This document shows positions 8,541 to 15,970 of a stretch of 49,009 nucleotides of DNA, piece by piece. Location of the stretch: assembly GCA_045810625.1 (NCBI GenBank), contig JBJMVQ010000025.1:1-49009 (forward strand), in the 5' to 3' direction. The notes beneath the pieces were generated by a model. The model was not told the origin of the DNA. It did no database searches and worked only from the letters and a program-made list of their open reading frames with translations. The stretch comes from JACQFZ01 sp045810625 (GTDB taxonomy: Bacteria; Pseudomonadota; Gammaproteobacteria; Acidiferrobacterales; Sulfurifustaceae). Positions within the stretch are counted from its first letter, which is position 1. Each line of letters begins with the position of its first letter. A program made the translations under genes and the position numbers.

Positions 8541-8748
8541 GGAGAATTCTCCTATCGCCAAAGTGAACTGCAAGGCTGACGCTCGTACTTGTCAGCGTCC
8601 CGGAGGGGAGGTTGCAAGATCTTTGCCAGCCGTTCGCCAGAACGCCACTAACACTCGGATTTGCCGTTCCCTTTCTGTCTCTCAATCCGCCAGTGTCGAT
8701 AGCTACCGTCGGCGAATTCCGCATCGCAGCGCGCCGAACCGCATCGCG

Positions 8749-8782
8749 ATGTAATAAAACCGTCATCTCGCCTTGCGATAGT
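8749..8782 (+). promoter_or_regulatory. PhoB box and -10 element upstream of pstS
   Basis: ATGTAATAAAACCGTCAT (8749-8766) matches the first E. coli pstS Pho box at 15 of 18 positions, including the AT-rich spacer and the second GTCAT. A GATAGT hexamer at 8777-8782 sits ten bases further on, the spacing expected when PhoB replaces the -35 contact. The promoter lies about 50 bases before the pstS start. This supports PhoB control of pstS. The divergent lipoprotein gene could share the site. Confidence 0.7.
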
Positions 8783-8835
8783 TACGCAGGTCTTCGCGCA
8801 ACACCGAAGCTTCATTCATTTATTTAGGAGAGAGC

Positions 8836-9888
8836 ATGACGGTCAAACGAGGTTTCCTCCGGGCGGCGTTCGTTGTCGCAGCGACAGGAGTGGTGGGGGT
8901 GGCGATGGCGGCAGATATCACGGGAGCGGGCGCCACCTTTCCGTACCCGATCTACGCCAAGTGGGCGGACGCCTACAAAAACAAAACCGGCATTGGACTT
9001 AACTACCAGTCGATCGGCTCCGGCGGCGGCATTAAACAAATCACTGCCAAGACGGTCGCGTTCGGCGCTTCCGACAAACCGCTGTCGCAGGAGGAACTCT
9101 CCAAGAATGGACTGACGCAGTTTCCTGCCGTAATGGGCGGCATCGTGCCGGTTTACAACGTGAAGAGCCTGAAGCCCGGCGATTTGCACTTAACCGGCAA
9201 ACTCCTCGCCGACATCTACGCAGGCAAAGTAAAGAAGTGGAGCGATGCGGCGATCAAAGAATTGAATCCGAGCGCCAATCTGCCGAACCAAGCCATCACC
9301 GTCGTGCACCGCTCGGACGGATCCGGCACGACGTTCCTGTTCACGAACTATTTGTCGAAGGTAAGCCCGCAGTGGAAAGAGAAGGTCGGCGAAGGAACCG
9401 CCGTGAAGTGGCCGGCCGGCATCGGTGGTAAAGGCAATGAAGGTGTGGCCGCATACTTGAAGCAAATAGACGGCGCGATCGGCTACGTCGAATACGCGTA
9501 CGCGAAACAGAACCAGCTCGCTTACAGCATGATGGAGAATCGCGCCGGTAAGTATGTGTCGCCGACCGACGCATCGTTCAAAGCGGCGGCGGCGAGCGCG
9601 GACTGGGCGAAGACGCCGGGTATGGCGGTGATCCTCACCGACCAACCGGGGCCGGCGGCATGGCCGATCACCGGGGCATCATTTATCTTGATGCACAAGA
9701 AACAGGACAAGCCGGAAACCGGGCGCGAGGTTCTCAAGTTTTTCGATTGGGCGTTCGCCAATGGAGACCAGATGGCGGCCGAGTTAGACTACGTGCCCGT
9801 GCCGGACTCCGTCGTGAAGCAAATTCACTCGATGTGGAAAGAAATAGCAGACGCTTCCGGGAAACCGGTTTACCGGCCGGCAAACTGA
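8836..9888 (+). CDS. pstS: PstS periplasmic phosphate-binding protein
   Basis: This 350-residue high-affinity phosphate-binding component of the Pst ABC importer is exported by a signal peptide ending AMA before ADITGAGATFPYPIY. The conserved opening (GAGATFPYPIYAKW), the IGSGGGI loop, the FGASDKPL segment and HRSDGSGTTFLF are the phosphate-coordinating motifs of the PstS family. Length agrees with the family. TAGGAGAGAGC precedes the ATG. It heads pstSCAB-phoU under the PhoB box described upstream, and is separated from pstC by a strong hairpin. Phosphate-loaded PstS feeds PstC/PstA in the inner membrane and, through PhoU and PhoR, tells the cell that phosphate is plentiful. Confidence 0.97.
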   Translation: MTVKRGFLRAAFVVAATGVVGVAMAADITGAGATFPYPIYAKWADAYKNKTGIGLNYQSIGSGGGIKQITAKTVAFGASDKPLSQEELSKNGLTQFPAVMGGIVPVYNVKSLKPGDLHLTGKLLADIYAGKVKKWSDAAIKELNPSANLPNQAITVVHRSDGSGTTFLFTNYLSKVSPQWKEKVGEGTAVKWPAGIGGKGNEGVAAYLKQIDGAIGYVEYAYAKQNQLAYSMMENRAGKYVSPTDASFKAAAASADWAKTPGMAVILTDQPGPAAWPITGASFILMHKKQDKPETGREVLKFFDWAFANGDQMAAELDYVPVPDSVVKQIHSMWKEIADASGKPVYRPAN

Positions 9889-9913
9889 ACCAGGTCGTAG
9901 TTGTTAAGAGACC

Positions 9914-9946
9914 GCGAACGCTCCCCCTCGGGAGCGTTCGCTTTAT
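9914..9946 (+). terminator. Hairpin between pstS and pstC
   Basis: A perfect 12-bp stem (9914-9925 with 9930-9941, GCGAACGCTCCC) closes a CCTC loop and is followed by a short T-rich stretch. It lies 25 bases after the pstS stop. Such a partial terminator or 3'-stabilising hairpin would let the binding protein be made in excess over the membrane components, as is usual for ABC importers. Confidence 0.75.
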
Positions 9947-10010
9947 CGAGAGTGGCAACGGACTCGCGCTCCGGTCATAACGCAGGGACGAGCGGTTTTC
10001 GGGCGAACCT

Positions 10011-11018
10011 ATGAATCAAGCCGTCGACGATGCATATTCCGCCGCCGCCAAACGCGAAGCCGAACGGCGCACCACCGCGGCCGGTCTGCGCAACACGATC
10101 GCCGACGCGCTATTTCGTCATATCACGCGGCTGTTCGCGCTCCTCGTTCTCTGTTTGCTCACCGCCATCTTCGTATCGCTGGCAGTCGGCGGCTGGGATG
10201 CGATTCAGAAGTTCGGCCTGAAATTCCTCATCACCGAAGAATGGAACCCGGTCACCGATGAATTTGGCGCGCTCGTGCCGATTTACGGCACGCTCGCCAC
10301 GTCCGCGATCGCACTGTTGATTGCCATCCCGGTCAGCTTCGGCATCGCGCTCTTCCTGACCGAGCTCGCACCGCCGTGGCTGCGCCGACCGATCGGAACC
10401 GCGGTCGAGTTGCTCGCCGCGATTCCGAGCATCATTTACGGCATGTGGGGTTTGTTCGTGCTTGCGCCCGTGTTTCAACACACCGTCGAACCGTGGATCG
10501 TCGCCACGCTCGGGCAAGTGCCCGGCATCGGCGCGCTGTTCTCCGGCCCGCCGCTGGGAATCGGCGTGCTGACCGCCGGGATTATCCTGGGAATCATGGT
10601 GATTCCTTTCATCACTGCCGTGACGCGAGACGTTTTCGAGCTGGCGCCGGCGATGCTCAAGGAGTCGGCGTACGCATTGGGCGGCACGACCTGGGAAGTG
10701 GTCTGGCACGTGGTACTGCCGTACACCAAAGTCGGCGTCGTCGGCGGCATTATGCTCGGCCTTGGCCGTGCGCTCGGCGAAACCATGGCGGTGACGTTCG
10801 TCATCGGCAACGCGCACGATCTCAGCGCGTCGCTGCTCGCGCCGGGGAACAGCATCGCGTCGGCGCTCGCAAACGAATTCACCGAAGCGGTCGGTGAGAC
10901 CTACGGCGCCGCGCTGATCGAGCTCGGTTTGATTCTGTTTCTCATCACTTCCATCGTGCTGGCGCTGTCAAAGTGGCTCCTCGTGCGTTTGGCCAAACGC
11001 GAGGGGACGCAGACCTGA
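10011..11018 (+). CDS. pstC: PstC phosphate ABC transporter permease
   Basis: This 335-residue inner-membrane permease has an N-terminal cytoplasmic extension of about 40 residues and then six predicted helices. The PstC family motif region around GVLTAGIILGIMVIPFITAV and the EAA-type coupling loop (SAYALGGTTWEVVWHVVLPY, then GIMLGLGRALGETMAVTFV) are present. It pairs with PstA to form the phosphate channel driven by PstB. The start ATG at 10011 has only a weak ribosome site, consistent with lower expression than pstS. pstA begins two bases after its stop, so the two are very probably translationally coupled. Confidence 0.95.
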   Translation: MNQAVDDAYSAAAKREAERRTTAAGLRNTIADALFRHITRLFALLVLCLLTAIFVSLAVGGWDAIQKFGLKFLITEEWNPVTDEFGALVPIYGTLATSAIALLIAIPVSFGIALFLTELAPPWLRRPIGTAVELLAAIPSIIYGMWGLFVLAPVFQHTVEPWIVATLGQVPGIGALFSGPPLGIGVLTAGIILGIMVIPFITAVTRDVFELAPAMLKESAYALGGTTWEVVWHVVLPYTKVGVVGGIMLGLGRALGETMAVTFVIGNAHDLSASLLAPGNSIASALANEFTEAVGETYGAALIELGLILFLITSIVLALSKWLLVRLAKREGTQT

Positions 11019-11020
11019 TC

Positions 11021-11884
11021 ATGCAAAGCATATTTCCAAAAGCGGCCGATAATTCCGTGTACCGCCGGCGGCGGCGCACGAACAAGGTCATGCTGAGCTT
11101 GTCGGCGGCAACGATCGTATTCGGCCTGTTCTGGCTCGCGTGGATCCTGATTACGCTGATGATCGAAGGCGGCGGTGCGCTCGCGCCCTCGCTGTTTTCC
11201 CAATCGACGCCGCCACCGGGGACCTCCGGTGGTCTCGCAAATGCGATCGTCGGGAGTCTGCTGATGGTCGGCGTCGGCACGCTGATCGGGACACCGGTCG
11301 GGATTCTTGCCGGCACTTACCTCGCCGAATACGGAAAAGACAACTGGCTTGCGCGCCTGACGCGGTTCATCAACGACGTGTTGCTGTCGGCGCCGTCGAT
11401 CGTGATCGGCTTGTTCATCTACGCAGTTTATGTCGCGCAGCTCAAACATTTCTCCGGCTGGGCCGGATCATTCGCGCTGTCGATCCTCGTCGTCCCGGTC
11501 GTGGTGCGGACGACCGACGACATGCTGCGCCTGGTGCCGAGCAGCTTGCGCGAAGCCGCCGTCGCGCTCGGATGTCCGCAGTGGAAAATGATTACGGCGA
11601 TTTGCTATCGCGCCGCTCGGGCCGGCATCGCCACCGGCGCTCTGCTCGCCGTCGCCCGCATCAGCGGCGAAACAGCCCCCTTGCTTTTCACCGCGCTGAA
11701 CAACCAATTCTTCAGCACCGACTTGAACCAACCGATGGCGAACCTCCCCGTGGTGATTTTCCAGTTCGCCATGAGCCCCTACGAGGAATGGCATCGGCTG
11801 GCCTGGGGCGGCGCCGCGCTCATCACGCTCTCCGTGCTCGGCCTCAATATACTCGCGCGTCTGATGCTCGCGCGCAGGAACTGA
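11021..11884 (+). CDS. pstA: PstA phosphate ABC transporter permease
   Basis: This 287-residue partner permease of PstC opens with a short basic cytoplasmic segment (VYRRRRRTNK) and then six hydrophobic helices. The family coupling loop is seen at REAAVALGCPQWKMITAICY with ISGETAPLLFTAL beyond it. ATG 11021 was chosen because it lies two bases after pstC's TGA and follows GAGGGGACGC; an in-frame GTG at 10973 would overlap pstC by 46 bases and is unlikely. The gene is followed after 13 bases by pstB. Confidence 0.95.
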   Translation: MQSIFPKAADNSVYRRRRRTNKVMLSLSAATIVFGLFWLAWILITLMIEGGGALAPSLFSQSTPPPGTSGGLANAIVGSLLMVGVGTLIGTPVGILAGTYLAEYGKDNWLARLTRFINDVLLSAPSIVIGLFIYAVYVAQLKHFSGWAGSFALSILVVPVVVRTTDDMLRLVPSSLREAAVALGCPQWKMITAICYRAARAGIATGALLAVARISGETAPLLFTALNNQFFSTDLNQPMANLPVVIFQFAMSPYEEWHRLAWGGAALITLSVLGLNILARLMLARRN

Positions 11885-11897
11885 CGGGATACCGACT

Positions 11898-12674
11898 ATG
11901 ACGGCAGCTCCGGTAAACGTAAAACCGAAAATCTCCGTTCGGGATCTCAATTTCTACTACGGCGAATTCCAGGCACTGAAGAACATCACGCTGGAAATCC
12001 CTGAGCGCCAAGTGACCGCCTTCATCGGACCGTCCGGTTGCGGTAAATCGACGCTGCTGCGGGTGTTCAACCGTATGTACGATCTCTACCCCAAACAGCG
12101 CGCCGAAGGTGCGATCGAGATCGACGGCGAAAACCTGCTGACCACGAAAAAGGACTTGTCGTTGCTGCGTTCGAAGATCGGCATGGTGTTCCAGAAACCG
12201 ACGCCGTTCCCCATGTCGATCTACGACAACATTGCCTTCGGCGTACGACTGTTCGAAAAGCTGAACCGCGGCCTGATGGAGGAGCGCGTCGAGTGGGCGC
12301 TTCGAAAGGCGGCGCTCTGGGACGAGGTCAAGGACAAGCTGCATCAGAGCGGCTTGTCGCTGTCGGGCGGTCAACAGCAACGACTATGCATCGCACGCGC
12401 TGTCGCGGTAATACCCGATGTGCTGTTGCTCGATGAGCCGACATCCGCCCTCGATCCGATTTCGACCGCCAAGGTCGAAGAGCTGGTCACCGAGCTCAAA
12501 AGCGATTACACGATCGTGATCGTCACGCATAACATGCAGCAAGCGGCGCGCGTGTCGGACTATACGGCGTTCATGTACCTCGGCGAAGTGATGGAGTTCG
12601 GGGATACCAACACGATCTTCACCAACCCGTCACAGAAGCAGACGGAAGACTATATTACCGGCCGATATGGGTGA
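11898..12674 (+). CDS. pstB: PstB phosphate ABC transporter ATPase
   Basis: This 258-residue cytoplasmic ATPase of the Pst importer has Walker A GPSGCGKST, Q-loop FQKPTPFPMSIYDN, signature LSGGQQQR, Walker B VLLLDEPTSALD and the switch His in VTHNM all in order. The FQKPTPFPMSIY segment and the C-terminal TEDYITGRYG are diagnostic of PstB rather than another ABC ATPase. Length is normal. It hydrolyses ATP to drive phosphate through PstC/PstA, and in the signalling complex contacts PhoU. Confidence 0.97.
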   Translation: MTAAPVNVKPKISVRDLNFYYGEFQALKNITLEIPERQVTAFIGPSGCGKSTLLRVFNRMYDLYPKQRAEGAIEIDGENLLTTKKDLSLLRSKIGMVFQKPTPFPMSIYDNIAFGVRLFEKLNRGLMEERVEWALRKAALWDEVKDKLHQSGLSLSGGQQQRLCIARAVAVIPDVLLLDEPTSALDPISTAKVEELVTELKSDYTIVIVTHNMQQAARVSDYTAFMYLGEVMEFGDTNTIFTNPSQKQTEDYITGRYG

Positions 12675-13021
12675 GCCGGAGTATTCGCGAACCCACTGAA
12701 CGTGGGTTCGCGCCGGCGAACGGGCTGGCGCAGGAGGCGCCAGCCCCGGGTTTCGAGCGGAGCAAGGATAGCGCAGCGAAGAAACAGGCGCGGGTTTCGC
12801 GAATGCATTTAATTAACATGCATCCGCGCCGGCGATGCCGCACAGGATGTGCCAATTTCGCGAAAGCGCAGGGAAGCGCGAGAGCGATCGCCCGGACACG
12901 GCCGGCCGGTCCGGGGGTCAAACGAAGCCACGGAGCCGCGCCATGGACGGCAGATATTATTTTTCGAACATCCAGGTTTTCAGAGTCATATACGAGCGCA
13001 CACGCACGTTGAGGAATAGCC
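12675..13021 (+). terminator. pstB-phoU spacer with two tandem hairpins
   Basis: This 347-base spacer has no credible gene. It holds two perfect hairpins in succession: an 11-bp stem CGCGAACCCAC (12686-12696 with 12702-12712) and a 10-bp stem GGGCTGGCGC (12722-12731 with 12737-12746). Neither is followed by a T-run, so they look like mRNA-stabilising or Rho-associated structures rather than classic intrinsic terminators. Further on, two ATGCAT hexamers (12803-12808, 12818-12823) flank an AT-rich centre with GC-rich arms outside. phoU may therefore be transcribed partly on its own. Confidence 0.55.
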
Positions 13022-13741
13022 ATGGAACCGATCCACACGCACCACATCTCCCGGCAGTACAACGCTGAGCTGGAGGAGATACGCTCGCGCGTGTTGCAAA
13101 TGGGAGGACTCGTCGAGCAGCAGATCGCGCAGGCGCTCACGGCGCTCGTCAACGCCGACACCAACCTCGGCGAAGCCGTGATCATGGGCGACACAAAAGT
13201 GAACGAGCTCGACGTCACGATCGACGAGGAATGCCAGCACATCATCGCCCGACGCCAGCCGGCGGCGAGCGATTTGCGCCTCGTCATGGCGGTGATCAAG
13301 ACCATCACCGATCTCGAGCGTATCGGCGATGAAGCCGAAAAAATCGCGCGCATGGCGGTGCGGCTCGCGAACGAAGAGCGGCCGAAAAACAACTACGCCG
13401 AGGTGCAGCTGCTCGGCAATCACGTGCGCACCATGGTCCACGATGCGCTTGACGCCTTTGCACGGATGGACGCGCAAGCGGCGCTCGCCACGGCACGCGA
13501 GGACCGGCAAATCGATCAGCAGTACGAGAGCGTCATCCGCCAGATGATCACCTTCATGATGGAAGATCCGCGCACCATTACCCGCGCACTCGACGTCATC
13601 TGGGCCGCGCGCGCGCTCGAGCGGATCGGTGACCATGCGCGCAACATCTGCGAGTACATCATTTATCTCGTCAAAGGAAAGGACGTTCGCCACACAAGCC
13701 TCGAGCAGATCGAGAAAGAAATTCTCGGCCGGCACGCTTGA
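13022..13741 (+). CDS. phoU: PhoU phosphate-signalling regulator
   Basis: This 239-residue, all-helical cytoplasmic protein is made of two PhoU repeats. Each carries the acidic metal-binding signature: LERIGDEAEKIARMA in the first half and LERIGDHARNICEYI in the second. The opening HISRQYNAELEEIRSRVLQMGG is typical of PhoU. It restrains PhoR kinase activity and Pst transport when phosphate is sufficient. ATG 13022 follows TTGAGGAATAGCC. It closes the pst cluster, though a hairpin-rich spacer separates it from pstB. Confidence 0.97.
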   Translation: MEPIHTHHISRQYNAELEEIRSRVLQMGGLVEQQIAQALTALVNADTNLGEAVIMGDTKVNELDVTIDEECQHIIARRQPAASDLRLVMAVIKTITDLERIGDEAEKIARMAVRLANEERPKNNYAEVQLLGNHVRTMVHDALDAFARMDAQAALATAREDRQIDQQYESVIRQMITFMMEDPRTITRALDVIWAARALERIGDHARNICEYIIYLVKGKDVRHTSLEQIEKEILGRHA

Positions 13742-13934
13742 GCGGTGCATTCGCCGCCGAGGTCACGGCCGCGCGTCTGCGCTGTAAACCCTTTAATTTC
13801 CGAGGAGAGCGATCGGTCTCACAGAGAGGGGAGTTTTACCCGGCCCCCCTTTCGATGCAAAATACGCTCTCCCCGCCCACATCTTTCATAAGCTGTGCGT
13901 GACGGGGTTACTTTTTTTGAGGAGTGAATAATAC

Positions 13935-15695
13935 GTGCTAGCCCCCGACATGATTCGCAATAAGGCCCTGGCCGACTGGGTGGGTGAAGTGGCCCGGTAT
14001 ACAAAACCCGACCGTGTCCACTGGTGCGACGGTTCCGAGGCCGAAAATGCGGCGCTGATCAAGCAGATGCTGGCCGACGGCACTCTGCACACCCTCAACG
14101 CTCAAACCAATCCCGGCTGTTACCTGCATCGCAGTAACCCTTCCGACGTCGCCCGTACCGAGCATCTCACGTTCATCTGCAGCCCGTCCCAGGCCGACGC
14201 CGGGCCGACCAACAACTGGATGTCGCCGGAGGAAGCGCGTCAGAAGGTCTGGCCGCTGTTTGCCGGGTCCATGAAGGGCCGCACGCTCTACGTCGTTCCA
14301 TACTTGATGGGGCCGGACTCCTCACCGTACAGCAAGGTCGGCGTGGAAATTACCGATAGCCCGTACGTGGTCGTCAGCATGCGGATCATGACGCGCATGG
14401 GAAGCATCGCGCTTAGTCAGCTCGGCATGAACGACGATTTCTGCAAAGGGCTGCATTCGCTCGGTGATTTGAACCCCGAGCGGCGCTTCATCTGTCATTT
14501 CCCGGAGACGCGCGAGATTTGGAGCGTCGGTTCCGGTTACGGCGGCAACGCATTGCTCAGCAAGAAGTGCTTTGCGCTGCGCATCGCGAGCGTGCAAGCG
14601 CGTGACGAAGGCTGGCTCGCGGAACACATGCTGATCCTCGGTTTGGAAGATCCGAAAGGCGAGACGACCTACATCGCAGCGGCGTTCCCGAGCGCGTGCG
14701 GCAAGACCAACCTCGCTATGCTGATCCCGCCGGCATCGCAGAAAGGCTACAAGGTCTGGACGGTCGGCGACGACATCGCCTGGCTACGTCCCGGTCCGGA
14801 TGGTCGTCTCTGGGCGATCAATCCCGAGAACGGCTTCTTTGGCGTCGCACCGGGTACGAACAGCGAGACGAACCCGAACGCCATGGCTACGATCGGTAAG
14901 AATTCAATTTACACGAACGTCGCCATGACAGCCGATCGCCGCCCCTGGTGGGAAGGGCTTGGGCAGCCGCCCGAAGGCCTGATCGATTGGCGCGGGCAGC
15001 CGTGGAAGCCGGAAAACGGCCCGGCGGCGCACCCGAACTCGCGTTTCACCTCCCCCGCGAAGCAGTGCCCCGGTATTTCGCCGAAGTTCGACGATCCGCA
15101 GGGCGTGCCGATCTCAGCGATCGTCTTCGGCGGTCGGCGCGCGAACCTCGTGCCGCTCGTCTATCAAGCGTTCGATTGGAATCACGGCGTGCTCGTCGGC
15201 TCCATGTTGTCGAGCGAAACGACCGCGGCAGCGACCGGCAAGACCGGTGTGCTCCGCCGCGATCCGATGGCGATGCTGCCCTTCTGTGGCTACAACATGG
15301 GCGATTACTTCGGCCACTGGCTCAAAGTCGGAGCGACATTGAAGCGTCCGCCGGCGATCTTCAACGTCAACTGGTTCCGCCGCGGCCCGAACCGCGAGTT
15401 CCTGTGGCCGGGTTACGGCGAGAATCTGCGCGTGCTGCGTTGGATTGCGGAGCGCTGCCGCGGCGAAGGCCGCGCGACGGAAACGCCGATCGGATGGGTG
15501 CCGGCGATCGACGGCGTCGACACGCGCGGTCTCAACGTGTCGCCCCCGACCATGCAGGAGTTGCTCAAGGTCGACGCGGCCGCGTGGAAACAGGAACTGA
15601 CCGACGTGGCGGAATATCTGCGACGCTTCGGCGAGCATCTCCCCGCCGGGCTGACAGAGCAACACCGCCGCATCAACGCCCGCCTCGGAAGCTGA
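13935..15695 (+). CDS. pckG: Phosphoenolpyruvate carboxykinase (GTP)
   Basis: This 586-residue cytoplasmic enzyme converts oxaloacetate and GTP to phosphoenolpyruvate, CO2 and GDP, the entry step of gluconeogenesis. The nucleotide P-loop AFPSACGKTNLAML, the KVWTVGDDIAWL metal site, the GRRANLVPLVYQAFDW segment and FGVAPGTN are hallmarks of the GTP-dependent class, which is unrelated in detail to the ATP class found in E. coli. The likely start is GTG 13935, ten bases after GGAG, giving a normal N-terminus. It lies after phoU in the same direction with a 193-base gap, so it probably has its own promoter. The link to phosphate genes may be positional only. Confidence 0.96.
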   Translation: MLAPDMIRNKALADWVGEVARYTKPDRVHWCDGSEAENAALIKQMLADGTLHTLNAQTNPGCYLHRSNPSDVARTEHLTFICSPSQADAGPTNNWMSPEEARQKVWPLFAGSMKGRTLYVVPYLMGPDSSPYSKVGVEITDSPYVVVSMRIMTRMGSIALSQLGMNDDFCKGLHSLGDLNPERRFICHFPETREIWSVGSGYGGNALLSKKCFALRIASVQARDEGWLAEHMLILGLEDPKGETTYIAAAFPSACGKTNLAMLIPPASQKGYKVWTVGDDIAWLRPGPDGRLWAINPENGFFGVAPGTNSETNPNAMATIGKNSIYTNVAMTADRRPWWEGLGQPPEGLIDWRGQPWKPENGPAAHPNSRFTSPAKQCPGISPKFDDPQGVPISAIVFGGRRANLVPLVYQAFDWNHGVLVGSMLSSETTAAATGKTGVLRRDPMAMLPFCGYNMGDYFGHWLKVGATLKRPPAIFNVNWFRRGPNREFLWPGYGENLRVLRWIAERCRGEGRATETPIGWVPAIDGVDTRGLNVSPPTMQELLKVDAAAWKQELTDVAEYLRRFGEHLPAGLTEQHRRINARLGS

Positions 15696-15715
15696 GTTCG
15701 GTACAACCGTGAATG

Positions 15716-15743
15716 CCCGCCCCTGATTTCAATCGGGGGCGGG
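15716..15743 (+). terminator. Hairpin after pckG
   Basis: A 12-bp stem (15716-15727 with 15732-15743, one T-G pair) closes a TTCA loop 20 bases after the pckG stop. It is strong and GC-rich but lacks a T-run, so it may act as an RNA 3'-end stabiliser or a weak terminator. Confidence 0.55.
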
Positions 15744-15970
15744 ACGCGGTCCATCTGGTTCCAAAATCGCCCGCCGCATTTCGATTCCGTGTAGCCGGAA
15801 TCACAAACGAACGATCTGCCAACGTGCACGAACACGCTTCGTGTGCGTTCGATCTTCGCGCAAAAAATACGAATCCATCCGACACGCGAAGCACCGGTTC
15901 TTCCGACGACCGCGCACTCGTCCCGGTCCCGACCTGTGTAATCTTAATTGTAGTAACTCGGGAACACGCC

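Noticed and set aside
15713..15970. Long N-terminal extension of polyphosphate kinase
   Set aside because: It overlaps the pckG terminator hairpin and adds 86 residues not typical of the family; ATG 15971 gives normal length.
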